Below, piece after piece: positions 9,386-18,665 of a stretch of 64,000 bases of DNA (positions are counted from its first letter, which is position 1; the number at the start of each line of letters is the position of its first letter). The translations under genes and the position numbers were made by a program. The stretch comes from an uncultured Clostridia bacterium (lineage in GTDB: Bacteria > Bacillota > Clostridia > Christensenellales > UBA1242), in contig CAKVNK010000001.1 of assembly GCA_934777435.1 (NCBI GenBank), forward strand, positions 310,001 through 374,000, read 5' to 3'. The notes beneath the pieces were generated by a model. The model was not told the origin of the DNA. It ran no database searches and saw only the letters and a list, made by a program, of their open reading frames with translations.

Positions 9386-10105
9386 TTAGCCACGTCTTTG
9401 ACGCACAACTTCGTAAATAGCGATTGCCCCTGCACATGACGCATTAAGGCTGTTAACCAAGCCATACATATCAAGTGAAAGCACTTCGTCAGCGGTTTCT
9501 TTAACCAATCTTGAAACACCTTTACCTTCACTGCCAATAATAATTGCTGTTGGATAGGTGAAATCGGCGTCATAAATACGTTTGTTGCCTGCCTCCAATG
9601 CATAGGTCCACACGCCTTTTTCTTTTAAATATTCGATTGTTCGTGTTAAATTTTTAACCAATGCAACTTTGATGTGACTAACTGCACCAACACTGGTTTT
9701 GTAAACGGTTTCATTAATTAAACAAGCACGATTTTCAGGAATAATAACACCGTCAACACCTGCACACTCACAAGTTCTTATAATCGCACCAACATTATGT
9801 GGGTCAACAATGCTATCCAAAATAACAATAAATGGTGCTTTCCCCTTTTCGGCTGACACTTCTAAAATTTCATCAACGTCAGAATAGTGGAAATTTGGCA
9901 CATATGCCAAAATACCTTGTGTTTTGCCTTTATTGATTTTTTCAAGCAATTCTTTATCTACAACTTCAACTGGAATATTTAATTTTCTTGCAGCGTCAAC
10001 CAGATTGTTCACTTCAAAATTATTGCATTTTTCCGCTAAAATTTTATCAACACGTGAACGTGAACTGATAAGTTCTCTAACAACATTTATACCTTCAACT
10101 ATCAT
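9386..10105 (-). CDS. rlmB: 23S rRNA 2'-O-methyltransferase, RlmB/TrmH family
   Basis: This SPOUT-class SAM-dependent enzyme methylates a ribose 2'-OH of 23S rRNA (G2251 in E. coli). The 239-residue protein has an N-terminal RNA-binding domain resembling L30e (residues 1-80). Three trefoil-knot motifs follow: VDPHNVGAIIRTCECAGVDG near 105-125, IIIGSEGKGVSRLV near 190, and SLNASCAGAIAIYEVVRQR at the C-terminus. It overlaps the stop of mrnC by 4 bp, so the two are coupled. The order matches yazC-yacO in Bacillus. Confidence 0.93.
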   Translation of the reverse strand: MIVEGINVVRELISSRSRVDKILAEKCNNFEVNNLVDAARKLNIPVEVVDKELLEKINKGKTQGILAYVPNFHYSDVDEILEVSAEKGKAPFIVILDSIVDPHNVGAIIRTCECAGVDGVIIPENRACLINETVYKTSVGAVSHIKVALVKNLTRTIEYLKEKGVWTYALEAGNKRIYDADFTYPTAIIIGSEGKGVSRLVKETADEVLSLDMYGLVNSLNASCAGAIAIYEVVRQRRG

Positions 10106-10494
10106 AACTTTTCTTCAACAAACCTTTTAAACATATTTTTTAATTTTTCATTTTCTTTTTTTAGATACCAAAAGCCAACAAGTGCTTCAAATTGAGTTGC
10201 CAAACTGTATTCTTGCAAACTTGAATTTTTTGCCTTATTGTTTGGGTGTACGTTCCTTGCACGCAACACCAAATCGGTTTCTTCTTCATCTAATTCTGGT
10301 TTAAGTTGTTCCATTATTATTGCTTGATTTTTTGCACAAACAATACCATTTGCAATTTTATTTAAACCATTGGCTTTAAAATCTGTTTTGCTAACCAAAT
10401 GTTCACGAACCATAAGTGTGAACACCGCATCACCAAGATAAGCCAACGTTAACGCATTTTTTTGAAAAACCGAATCGACAGAATAATTGTTCAT
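10102..10494 (-). CDS. mrnC: Mini-ribonuclease III (MrnC)
   Basis: MrnC is an RNase III-like endonuclease without a double-stranded RNA-binding domain; in Bacillus it matures the 3' and 5' ends of 23S rRNA. The 130-residue product carries the catalytic signature LAYLGDAVFTLMVREHL near residue 16 and the second acidic region DLVLRARN near 80. The start at 10494 (MNNYSVDSVF) is chosen over an upstream one at 10539. The family begins here, and the extra 15 codons contain a promoter rather than coding sequence. There is no Shine-Dalgarno; the -10 box ends 6 nt before the ATG, so a leaderless mRNA is predicted. It heads the mrnC-rlmB-sigH-dnaX cluster. Confidence 0.9.
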   Translation of the reverse strand: MNNYSVDSVFQKNALTLAYLGDAVFTLMVREHLVSKTDFKANGLNKIANGIVCAKNQAIIMEQLKPELDEEETDLVLRARNVHPNNKAKNSSLQEYSLATQFEALVGFWYLKKENEKLKNMFKRFVEEKL

Positions 10495-10529
10495 AGCAAA
10501 ATAATAACACAAACCCACAAATTTGTAAA
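10495..10529 (-). promoter_or_regulatory. mrnC promoter, predicted leaderless
   Basis: On the minus strand the -35 box is TTTACA (10524-10529), the spacer is 17 bp, and the -10 box is TATTAT (10501-10506). Six bases then lead to the ATG at 10494, so transcription should begin at the start codon. Confidence 0.7.
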
Positions 10530-10539
10530 GAAGAAACAA

Positions 10540-10876
10540 GTTTTACTTATGTTTAAATATTATTAATTTTTAATATAGTGACAAAATTGTAACAAAATAA
10601 TAACGCAAAAATACATTTATAAAAAATTGAAGTAAAAAAAATTAATCACAATTTGTGGTTGAATTTAAACATTTTTTGCTATATATTGGCAAAATATAGT
10701 CAAAATCAGCCTTAAAAACGCAAGACAGTTTAAAAAATGGCTAAAATGTTTTGACAAAATCTTTATTTTTTTTTACACTTAATGTAGTTAGCATAAAACT
10801 TTTTTATCGAATATTGCTTTTTTGTTTGTTTTTTGTTAAATTGTTTTTATAAAAACTTAAAGTTTTAGGAGAGTTT
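10540..10876. promoter_or_regulatory. Divergent AT-rich region with a promoter for the 174-residue membrane protein
   Basis: Within this gap the boxes are TTGACA (10751-10756), 17 bp, TACACT (10774-10779), giving a leader of about 90 nt for the gene at 10877. No gene or structured RNA is visible in the rest. Confidence 0.45.
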
Positions 10877-11401
10877 ATGGACTTCATCAAAAAGATGAGA
10901 AAACGTGAATTTATTGAAATGAGCCTTAAAACACTCATTGCAATTTTTGTTTGCTTTGCTTCAATTATCCTTATGTGCGGTATGATTTATTCAATCGGCG
11001 TAAAATCTTTTATGAAATACGGTAAAGGTTCAGTTTCTTACAACACTGAAACAATCGCATATTGCATTGAAGTTAAAGACGACCAATATTTTGTTTTGTA
11101 TTATAACCCAGAAAACGAAAGTTCAAGATTAACAGCAAATGCTATTACTGATACAAACCTTAAATCAAAAGCAGATTGCACACCAGAAGGTCTTACTGTT
11201 AAAGAAGTTGTTTTTGGTGCACCAGAAGCAAAAATCATTTTGGACGAATTTGTTGAAGGTTGGCACATTGCTATTGTTGCAGTGATTGTTGCTGGTGTTA
11301 TGGGCTATTTTGTTTACAGATTTATCAAACTCAGTTTAGACTACAAAAAAGTTGTTGATAAGTTTGAAAAAACTGGCGAAATTGAAATTCAAAACGCTTA
11401 A
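10877..11401 (+). CDS. Unknown two-segment membrane protein
   Basis: This 174-residue protein is not recognised. A basic N-terminus (MDFIKKMRKREF) is followed by a membrane helix at about residues 18-42. A polar domain of about 85 residues probably faces outside, and a second membrane helix lies near 135-155. A charged cytoplasmic tail ends the protein. The loop has one cysteine pair candidate (Cys63 and Cys98, approximate) and no known motif. A clear Shine-Dalgarno (TTAGGAGAG) supports the start. It is monocistronic, with its own terminator. Confidence 0.65.
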   Translation: MDFIKKMRKREFIEMSLKTLIAIFVCFASIILMCGMIYSIGVKSFMKYGKGSVSYNTETIAYCIEVKDDQYFVLYYNPENESSRLTANAITDTNLKSKADCTPEGLTVKEVVFGAPEAKIILDEFVEGWHIAIVAVIVAGVMGYFVYRFIKLSLDYKKVVDKFEKTGEIEIQNA

Positions 11402-11419
11402 TCAAATTAAAAGAATTTA

Positions 11420-11447
11420 AAAAAGGCATCGATCGATGCTTTTTTTG
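11420..11447 (+). terminator. Intrinsic terminator
   Basis: The hairpin GCATC-gatc-GATGC (11426-11439) is preceded by A residues and followed by seven T residues. It ends the 174-residue protein gene. Confidence 0.8.
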
Positions 11448-11570
11448 TTGCTTATATCAAATTAATTTTATTTTTTGCTTATCTGCTTCTCTTTCGCTTT
11501 GTGTTTATAATAGTTCTTTTTATTGAGTTAATTTACACCCAAACAAACATTATTAAGCACAAAGTTGGTT

Positions 11571-11792
11571 TTACATTTTTGTTCGATTATCTGTAATTTC
11601 CACTTTTGCTTGCTTTATCAGTGGCAAATAATCTTCCCACATATATTCCCTTATTGGTATTGGTCTGCTGTTATCAAAATATAACACCATTGCAGGATAT
11701 ATATGGTGATAACGGTCAAATATTGTTACGCCCAGCAAATGATTTGCTTTAATTAAATTTTTTGCTTTCGCGTGGTAATTAAAATAGGACAT
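11571..11792 (-). CDS. Small conserved-looking protein of unknown function
   Basis: This 73-residue product has balanced composition and a block (GVTIFDRYHHIYPAMVLYFD, then RPIPIREYMWEDYLPLI) that looks like a real folded small protein and not a chance frame. I recall similar short proteins in Clostridia without assigned function. There is no Shine-Dalgarno. The ATG is embedded in a perfect 16-bp palindrome that also contains TATAAT, so the true start or the mode of control is uncertain. It lies downstream of addA on the same strand. Confidence 0.5.
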   Translation of the reverse strand: MSYFNYHAKAKNLIKANHLLGVTIFDRYHHIYPAMVLYFDNSRPIPIREYMWEDYLPLIKQAKVEITDNRTKM

Positions 11793-11804
11793 ATTATAAT
11801 ATGT
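11789..11804. promoter_or_regulatory. Perfect 16-bp palindrome over a start codon
   Basis: ACATATTATAATATGT reads the same on both strands. It includes the ATG of the 73-residue gene and a TATAAT on each strand. It could be an operator or simply a by-product of AT-richness. Confidence 0.4.
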
Positions 11805-11870
11805 GAATTTTTAATTATTTTAATTACACTTGCATCTTCTTCGCATTATCTTTCACGCAAGTTAACAAAG

Positions 11871-11898
11871 AAGCACAGCATTTAAGTTGTGCTTTTTA
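11871..11898 (+). terminator. Hairpin with T-tract, plus strand
   Basis: AGCACAGC pairs with GTTGTGCT around the loop ATTTAA, followed by TTTTT. It has no obvious upstream plus-strand gene; on the minus strand there is only a weak T-run. Confidence 0.5.
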
Positions 11899-11951
11899 TT
11901 GTTTAATTTAATATATTAAAATTCAATGATTTAGTTTATAGATTGTGAATC

Positions 11952-14900
11952 TTACACAAGTTCGCCAGTGTTTATTGAATATATGTACATATGCTCAACT
12001 GGTTTATTAAACGCCTTTTCAACAGCAAGTTTATAAAGCTTTAATTGTTCGGCATATTTTTGTTTTAAAACTGACGCTTTTAAACTTGAAAATTTATAGT
12101 CCACTATAACAAAATAGTCTTCAAATTCAACAAGCATATCAAGCACGCCTTGAACCAAAACATTATCTGTAACCAACGAATTTGCAACAATTTGATTGTA
12201 AGGCATATTCATCATAAATTCTGCTTCTTTACGAATTTGCTTTGCCCCAACCACAATTTTTGAAAGCACATCATGTGCCAACTTTATTTTATCATAATCG
12301 ACATCTGCAAAATTGGTGTTTTTGTTAAATGCTGTGGTTAAATCAAGCAATTCAAGTGCCTTGTGATAATGTGTACCAACAAGGGCTTTATCTTCGGTTG
12401 TGAGATATTGAGTTTGTGGTGTTAAATACGCCTTTGTGTCAAAATGTTGTTGTTCACTTTGTTTTGTGTTAAGCCCTGTAACTGAATTTTTGATTGAAAT
12501 GTTAAATTTTGATTTATTTTCATATTCAAAATCCGGTTTTATAAATTCAATTTCTGGGGTTGGCTCTGCTGTTGAAACAGTGTTGCTTTCAATTTCATCA
12601 CGGAACACAAATTTGCAAAGTTCAAAGTCTGTTCTGCCAGCCAAAATTGCCGATTGATAGCATGACAAAATCATATTTAAATAACTTGTCTTTTTAAGTT
12701 TTTCTTTAAGTGATTTTGGTGAATATGTGCCAGTTATTATAAGTTTGTTTTTTGCCCTTGTGAGTGCAACATACAGCAAGCGTAATTCTTCTTTATACCC
12801 TTTTGTTGAATTTGCCACTTTGATTGCATATTTTGGCAAACTGAAAGATTTTTGACGTGTGGCAAAATCATAATAATTTACGCCCAAACCAATATCGGCA
12901 TTGAAAGATATATCATCATGGTCACGCAAATATGAAAATGTTTTGCTTGCATTAAACAAAATCACAACAGGATATTCAAGCCCTTTGCTTTTATGGATAG
13001 TTTCAAAAGTTACGCTATCTTCTTTATCCATATCCAAGTAGTCGTTGCCACGGCTTACGTTCGCTTCAATCACTGTTACAAAATCTGCCAAACTGAGTGA
13101 GTTTTCAACGCCTAAATTTGAAACAAATTGTTCAATTAACTTAACTTCCTTTTCACCAAAGCGTGTGGCTTGAAGATAGTTTTTAACTTGCATTTCGTTC
13201 AAAATATAGTTGATAAGTTGATTGTTGGTGCTTGCGTAAGATTGCAAACGTATTTTATTCAATTTTTCAAAGCCCAAAGCAATTTGTGGATTGGTTTGAT
13301 TTTCCAACAAATCTTGAATCAAACTTTGCTCACGTTTACGGATTGCCATAACATCGTCAAGTTGCAAATCGGTTAATGCCATAAATGTGGCAAGATAATC
13401 AACATCATCTGCGGTGTTATTAACGCATTTTAAAATGGATAAAATAAGTTTAACACCTTCGCTGGTGCTGGTTTGCAATTTATTGTTAAGGTTAACTGGA
13501 ATATTGCATTGCCTTAAAACGTCAATAAGAATTTCAGAATTTTCATCATTTGTGGAACGTGTTAAAATTGCAATATCTTTATAAGTTAAAGTTCGAGTTT
13601 GTTTAAGGTTCGCATCATAAAATTGCTTGCCAATTAAATCTTTTGTTATCAGTTCAGCAATCCAAGCCGATTCATATACTTTTGGGTCGGCGAATTGCTC
13701 TATATTCGTGCCATTTTTAACACTATAAACGCCTTTTGCTGTTGGTTTTGGTTGGTCGTTGCTTACAAGCATAATGGTTGGTTTTTCGTCAACAATATCC
13801 GTACGGCGTGGGTCAATTTGTGCAGTGTTTTTATAATCAATATCTGCGGTGTGAGTTGTCATCAACGGCACAAAAATTTGATTAATAAAATTTAAAATTA
13901 TTGGGTTGCTACGATAGTTGATATTCATATCAAACGCACTGCCAACTGTTTGGTTTTGTTTAAAATTGTTATATTTTTGCAAAAACCACTCTGGGCTTGA
14001 ACCACGGAAGCCATAAATAGATTGTTTAACATCACCAACTGTGAACACTTTTGTGTCTTTACCTGTGATTTGCTCCATTATATTATCTTGTAATGGGTTA
14101 ACGTCTTGATATTCGTCTATGAAAATGTATTTATACCTTTGTTGCAAATCTGCCCTCACACGCTCGATTGACAAAAGTTCCAACATCTTGCGTGACATAT
14201 CATTAAAGTCCATTAAATTGTTTTTTGCTTTGATATTTTCATAGTTTTGCATAAACAATTCAAGCAAATCACACACGTAGCCAAAATATTCGGCAATTTG
14301 TTCATTATGCAAATCATAATTTTCATCTATTCCGCTTGTTTTTAACTTTTTAACATAGTCTTTAAACTCATTGATTTCATCATTTAAGTCCGCCAAACTT
14401 TCATACTCTTTGGTTTGCTTTGATGTGAAAGTAACTAAATCAATGCCGTTTAATGCAATAAGATTGGCTTTAAGTGTTAATGCTTTGTTGATTTTTTGCA
14501 ACTGGTCAATGTTATGGTTAAATTTATCCAAAATATCTTGTGGATAACCACCTATTTCATGCTTCAATGCAGTGCTTAAATCAGTGGCTTGTTGAATAAT
14601 ATAATCGTTAACAATATTTTCACTTTTTTGATTGGTGATATATTCCTTTTTAGCATCTTGCACAAAAGCAACATAATCTTCAAGATTGATAATGTTGTTG
14701 TATGTATCAACAATCAGTTGCTCCAAGTTTTTAAGATTGCGTGCATTGCCACCAAAAATATCAAGCAAAATGCTGATTTTACTTTTATCTTTGCTTATTG
14801 TTTCAACCGCACGATTCATTGCTCGATTTATGTAAAAATCACGTGTTGTGTCTGAAATTATTTCAACATTTGGATTTAAATTCAACTCGTAAAAATACTT

Positions 14901-15260
14901 TTTGATTGTTTTTGCATTAAAACCGTCAATAGTGTCAATGCTGGCGGTTTGTATTTCATCAAGTTTGTTTAAAATATTGCGTTTTTTTGCTTCAATTTGT
15001 TCGGCTGTTTGGTTTGAATCTGCGTCAACTGCGGCAAGCTTTTGTTTAAGTTTTGCTTCTAACCTTTGCCTCATTTCAGTTGCTGCCAAAACTGTGAAAG
15101 TAACCACCAAAAGCGAAGAAATCGGCACATCTTGTTCGATAATAAGGTTTGCAATTTTTTCAATCATAACTGTGGTTTTACCACTGCCTGCACCAGCACT
15201 TACAAGTTGATTTTTGGCCGAACTGTTGATAATGTCTAACTGTATTTGTTCAAAATTCAT
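11952..15260 (-). CDS. addA: ATP-dependent helicase/nuclease subunit A
   Basis: AddA is the 3'-5' motor and nuclease subunit of AddAB, which resects double-strand breaks up to Chi for RecA loading. The 1102-residue protein has the Q-motif and Walker A (SAGAGSGKTTVMIEKI near residue 20). The UvrD-type Walker B (IFIDEYQDVNP) is near residue 379, YRSNP lies near 450, and ETIHKSKGLEYPVVILFNAS is near 757. Near the C-terminus the RecB-type nuclease has QGVLDMLVEF and IVDYKFSS, with the metal-binding Asp residues and the catalytic Lys. The length is slightly below B. subtilis AddA (1232). It overlaps the 3' end of addB by 4 bp. Confidence 0.97.
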   Translation of the reverse strand: MNFEQIQLDIINSSAKNQLVSAGAGSGKTTVMIEKIANLIIEQDVPISSLLVVTFTVLAATEMRQRLEAKLKQKLAAVDADSNQTAEQIEAKKRNILNKLDEIQTASIDTIDGFNAKTIKKYFYELNLNPNVEIISDTTRDFYINRAMNRAVETISKDKSKISILLDIFGGNARNLKNLEQLIVDTYNNIINLEDYVAFVQDAKKEYITNQKSENIVNDYIIQQATDLSTALKHEIGGYPQDILDKFNHNIDQLQKINKALTLKANLIALNGIDLVTFTSKQTKEYESLADLNDEINEFKDYVKKLKTSGIDENYDLHNEQIAEYFGYVCDLLELFMQNYENIKAKNNLMDFNDMSRKMLELLSIERVRADLQQRYKYIFIDEYQDVNPLQDNIMEQITGKDTKVFTVGDVKQSIYGFRGSSPEWFLQKYNNFKQNQTVGSAFDMNINYRSNPIILNFINQIFVPLMTTHTADIDYKNTAQIDPRRTDIVDEKPTIMLVSNDQPKPTAKGVYSVKNGTNIEQFADPKVYESAWIAELITKDLIGKQFYDANLKQTRTLTYKDIAILTRSTNDENSEILIDVLRQCNIPVNLNNKLQTSTSEGVKLILSILKCVNNTADDVDYLATFMALTDLQLDDVMAIRKREQSLIQDLLENQTNPQIALGFEKLNKIRLQSYASTNNQLINYILNEMQVKNYLQATRFGEKEVKLIEQFVSNLGVENSLSLADFVTVIEANVSRGNDYLDMDKEDSVTFETIHKSKGLEYPVVILFNASKTFSYLRDHDDISFNADIGLGVNYYDFATRQKSFSLPKYAIKVANSTKGYKEELRLLYVALTRAKNKLIITGTYSPKSLKEKLKKTSYLNMILSCYQSAILAGRTDFELCKFVFRDEIESNTVSTAEPTPEIEFIKPDFEYENKSKFNISIKNSVTGLNTKQSEQQHFDTKAYLTPQTQYLTTEDKALVGTHYHKALELLDLTTAFNKNTNFADVDYDKIKLAHDVLSKIVVGAKQIRKEAEFMMNMPYNQIVANSLVTDNVLVQGVLDMLVEFEDYFVIVDYKFSSLKASVLKQKYAEQLKLYKLAVEKAFNKPVEHMYIYSINTGELV

Positions 15261-18200
15261 TGTTCGCCCCCTTCAAAACTTTTGGTTGTAACTTGTTTTG
15301 GCTTACGTTCTGCTATATTACGGCAATTTTTTAAGCAAATTTGGCTGTATGGGCAATTTTCACACAATGGGTTTACACCTGTTGGTGTTGGATTGATGTA
15401 GCCCGATTTGATTTCTTCAATCGCAGTTGCTGAAACAATTTTTGAATATTCTTTAAGCATGTCAAGTTTATCTGTTTCCAACGCTTTATCACTCTTGCGG
15501 GCAAGGCTATCATTTGTCAAAGAAATATTCACAATATCGCTTTTGCCACCAGGGGTTAGGCGTTTATCCATATTAAGCACATTTTGCTCTGTATTTTCAA
15601 AAAAGCCTTTTAAAGAATAGTTGCTTTCTTCTGCTGTATAACTATTGTGAAGTGGCAGATAAAAACTGCCAACCACACGCTGTTTGCTTGCACTTTCCAT
15701 TGCCAAAGCATACAAAAACAACTGCAATTTATTGCCATAATAAAGTTCTTTAAGGTTGGCTTCTGCTTTGCCGGTTTTATAGTCCACAATACGCAAATTA
15801 TTGCCATCACTATCAACACGGTCAATCTGCCCTGTAAGATATGCGTTGCCAAGATTTAACGCTGTGCTGTTTTTGAAAGAAAATTCAAATTTTTGTGGCA
15901 CAAAATTGCTGTTTTGGTCAATATAATTCACACCATTTAAAACACGCACTGCTTCATCAATCAAATTCACAAGCACAGGGCTTTTTGCGTTTATTTTAAG
16001 CCTATCATTTGCGTCAACTTCACTGAATATTTGTTGCTTTGCAAATTCATATAAATCACCAACTTTTTTGTTTGCTTTATAGTAGTTAAACAAAAGTTTA
16101 TGCAAAATTATACCAGTATCAAACGGCAAAATTTCGTTTTTAGGGCGTTGTTGCACTTTGATTGTATAGTTCAAAAAATGGTGAAATGGACATTTAAAAT
16201 AGTCTTCCAAACGGCTGGCACTTATAGTTTCAATTTTTATTTGTTCAGCGTTTGCTTTGTTCAAATTAATTATGCTTTTTTGTTGCACATATTGGCTTGA
16301 AAGATTAGTGTTAAAAATCAAATTCTTTTCAATATAATCCTGCTTTGAAAGTGCCACATATTGCCCACCAAAAGCATATTCAGGGTGTAAATTAAACACT
16401 GCTCCACCTTGTGTGTTTTGCAAACGAAAACAAAACTCTTTTATCAATTCACTTTGTGTGTGTGAATAAGATATGGTTAAAGTTTTGTTAAACAGCAAAC
16501 AAGTATTAAACACACGCAAACGTGCAAGTTTGTTAATATGCCCAATGGTTGGTGCAAGTTTGTGTGCAAAGTTAAGTTCTTCAATTTCAGCATCAACTAT
16601 TATGCCACAATCATTTTTAAATGCTGGGGCGTTATCCGCTGTGCAGTTTGCAATATATAAATGGTCAAATTCTTCACAAAAATTGTTTGCATCAACAATT
16701 TTAACCGCATCAAGTGTTTGTGGAAGATTGCTTATCTCTGTTATTTCACCAAGGCGAGAAAACATATCCGCAAGTTGATTTGCTGATAATGTTGGATAAA
16801 ACTTTTCAATTTCTTCAAACAAATTCATCACAGTTTCAACTGATTTGTTAAGTAAAATTTGTTTATTAAATAGCAATGTTTGACTGGCAATATCTTGCAA
16901 AATTTCAGCAAATTTAAACTTTTCAAAACCAAGTGCAAAGGTTTGCTTTATCTGCCATATGGTTTGATTTTCAAATGTGAAGGCACGCAAAAAATCAATC
17001 AACTCATCACGTGCTGGGTTTAAATCTGCAAAATCAAACTTTGTTGTTAATTCACCTTTAAAATCAATGCTTATAAGTTTTAAAATCAGTTGTTGTTTGG
17101 TTTGAGCATCCAACACAAAAAATGGTGAGTTTATAATATCAATTAAGTGCGACAATTCATAATTTTCTGCTTCTCGGCGGAAAATATCACACACAAATTT
17201 AAACAACACGCTTTGATTTAATTTTAGTGGGCTGTCAAGGTAAAAATTGATGTCATACTTATCAAAAATTTGTTTTGCTTGTTCTGTGTAAGCATCAAGA
17301 CCAAAAACCGCCACCCCAAATTGAAAATATTTAGCACCGTTAAGCACTTTTAAGCGAATATCTCTGGCAATTTGTTCCAATTCATCTGCAACATCTCGGC
17401 AGGCTTTAATTTTAACCGCAGATTGTTCGTCAACAAAACCGCTTGTCCTAACGCCAAAAATGTTGGCTTGCAGATATTGTTTTAACGCATCAGTTTGCTG
17501 AACTTGTTGCGTTTGTTTATTTGACTCTGTTTTAGCGGTGCTGTTTGTTGTTTGATTTTGATTATCATTTGCTATTGCATTGTTTAAAGTTTCAAATGGT
17601 AAAGTGCAAGTGTATGCAATATTTTTAAGTTGACTTGCAACTTCATCATTATATATGTGCTGATTGTTTGATTTTGCAAAATAATTCACAACACTCACAT
17701 TGTTTGTGTATGCCAAGCACTCTATTGCAGTGTATTCAACAGCGGTAAAATCATCAAAACCAACAAACAAAAGATTGAGATTATTGTATTTATCCTTTAA
17801 CCCCATGCAAGATAACAAAAACTGGTCGGTTATGTCTAATAAACCAGCCTTTTGTTCTTCATATTGTTGGTAAATCAATGCCAAATCTTGAATCTTTGCT
17901 TGCAGTTGTGCGTTGTTGGATTCAAATTTGCACATTTCTTCATATCCAATTTTTGATGCTTTAAGTTGTGCAATGGTGTTAAATATTTCTTCCGCATAAC
18001 TAAATGAATATGCTTTATTCCTTAACAACTGCAATTTATCAAAGTTTTCGGTTAAAATTTTATGCACCAAAACCACACAACCAAGTTTGCTTAATGTTTT
18101 AGATTTATCCAAATCAACATCTTTTTTCACAAACCTATCAAGTGTGCTGACTTTTATGCAAAAACTGGCCTGTAAATTAAGGCTTTCAAAAAGGTGCTTT

Positions 18201-18325
18201 TCCATAAACAAACTGAGTTTGTCAGGCACTATTATAGTTGCATTAGTGGTCAATTTATCACGGCAAAAATCGGTTGCATATTTCAGTGCAACATTAAAAG
18301 ACGGCAAATTAACCAATTTAATCAT
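15257..18325 (-). CDS. addB: ATP-dependent nuclease subunit B, lacking the N-terminal P-loop
   Basis: This 1022-residue partner of AddA carries the second nuclease and Chi recognition. The C-terminal nuclease motif TGQIDRVD...IVDYKTGKAE is intact (residues about 820-850). Four Cys for the 4Fe-4S staple are visible: one in FKCPFHHFL near 720 and three in CENCPYSQIC followed by LKNC near 985. The N-terminus (MIKLVNLPSFNVALKYATDF) has no GxxGxGKT Walker A, which B. subtilis AddB has and RexB of streptococci lacks. The ATG at 18325 has no Shine-Dalgarno and sits 6 nt after a -10 box, so a leaderless transcript is predicted. The operon is addB-addA. Confidence 0.93.
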   Translation of the reverse strand: MIKLVNLPSFNVALKYATDFCRDKLTTNATIIVPDKLSLFMEKHLFESLNLQASFCIKVSTLDRFVKKDVDLDKSKTLSKLGCVVLVHKILTENFDKLQLLRNKAYSFSYAEEIFNTIAQLKASKIGYEEMCKFESNNAQLQAKIQDLALIYQQYEEQKAGLLDITDQFLLSCMGLKDKYNNLNLLFVGFDDFTAVEYTAIECLAYTNNVSVVNYFAKSNNQHIYNDEVASQLKNIAYTCTLPFETLNNAIANDNQNQTTNSTAKTESNKQTQQVQQTDALKQYLQANIFGVRTSGFVDEQSAVKIKACRDVADELEQIARDIRLKVLNGAKYFQFGVAVFGLDAYTEQAKQIFDKYDINFYLDSPLKLNQSVLFKFVCDIFRREAENYELSHLIDIINSPFFVLDAQTKQQLILKLISIDFKGELTTKFDFADLNPARDELIDFLRAFTFENQTIWQIKQTFALGFEKFKFAEILQDIASQTLLFNKQILLNKSVETVMNLFEEIEKFYPTLSANQLADMFSRLGEITEISNLPQTLDAVKIVDANNFCEEFDHLYIANCTADNAPAFKNDCGIIVDAEIEELNFAHKLAPTIGHINKLARLRVFNTCLLFNKTLTISYSHTQSELIKEFCFRLQNTQGGAVFNLHPEYAFGGQYVALSKQDYIEKNLIFNTNLSSQYVQQKSIINLNKANAEQIKIETISASRLEDYFKCPFHHFLNYTIKVQQRPKNEILPFDTGIILHKLLFNYYKANKKVGDLYEFAKQQIFSEVDANDRLKINAKSPVLVNLIDEAVRVLNGVNYIDQNSNFVPQKFEFSFKNSTALNLGNAYLTGQIDRVDSDGNNLRIVDYKTGKAEANLKELYYGNKLQLFLYALAMESASKQRVVGSFYLPLHNSYTAEESNYSLKGFFENTEQNVLNMDKRLTPGGKSDIVNISLTNDSLARKSDKALETDKLDMLKEYSKIVSATAIEEIKSGYINPTPTGVNPLCENCPYSQICLKNCRNIAERKPKQVTTKSFEGGEQ

Positions 18326-18360
18326 ATTGTCATTTTATCACATAATCTAACATTTGGCAA
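18326..18360 (-). promoter_or_regulatory. addB promoter, predicted leaderless
   Basis: On the minus strand the boxes are TTGCCA (18355-18360), 17 bp, and TAAAAT (18332-18337), then 6 nt to the addB ATG. Confidence 0.7.
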
Positions 18361-18500
18361 TTCTTTTTGTTTTGTTTAAACTTTGTTTAAAAGTTTGAAA
18401 TATAATATCATTTGCCTCTAAATATAAATTGCCAAAAATTGTAAGCATGCTTTTTGTATATCACAACAATTACTGCACAAAATACACTTGGAGGTGCTAT

Positions 18501-18665
18501 ATGTCTAACACAAAGCAATGGAAACCTGGTGAAACAGTGCCAAAATCAGCATCATACACAGCGTATGATAGCGAAGGTCACAATGGTGGCAGTTTATACC
18601 TTGAAAAAGGCAAAAGATTCCCTGCCACTCAACATTCAGGTAGTTATTACACTTTAGGTGAATAG
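18501..18665 (+). CDS. YjzC-like small protein
   Basis: This 54-residue protein has the repeated pattern of YjzC-type proteins: WKPGETVPKSASYTAYD, then GKRFPATQHSGSYYTL. In this family, KPGE, a Pro-Ser-Gly-Tyr turn and FPPT...G-Tyr-x-Leu recur. The role in any species is unknown to me; the fold is probably a tiny beta sandwich. The start at 18501 is fixed by a strong Shine-Dalgarno, GGAGGTG, 4 nt upstream; an earlier in-frame ATG at 18429 lacks one and adds unrelated residues. The gene is followed by an unusually structured 3' RNA and a terminator. Confidence 0.75.
   Translation: MSNTKQWKPGETVPKSASYTAYDSEGHNGGSLYLEKGKRFPATQHSGSYYTLGE

Noticed and set aside
18429..18500. A longer N-terminus for the YjzC-like gene
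   Set aside because: The added residues (rich in Tyr/Cys) are unlike the family, and GGAGGTG marks the internal ATG at 18501.
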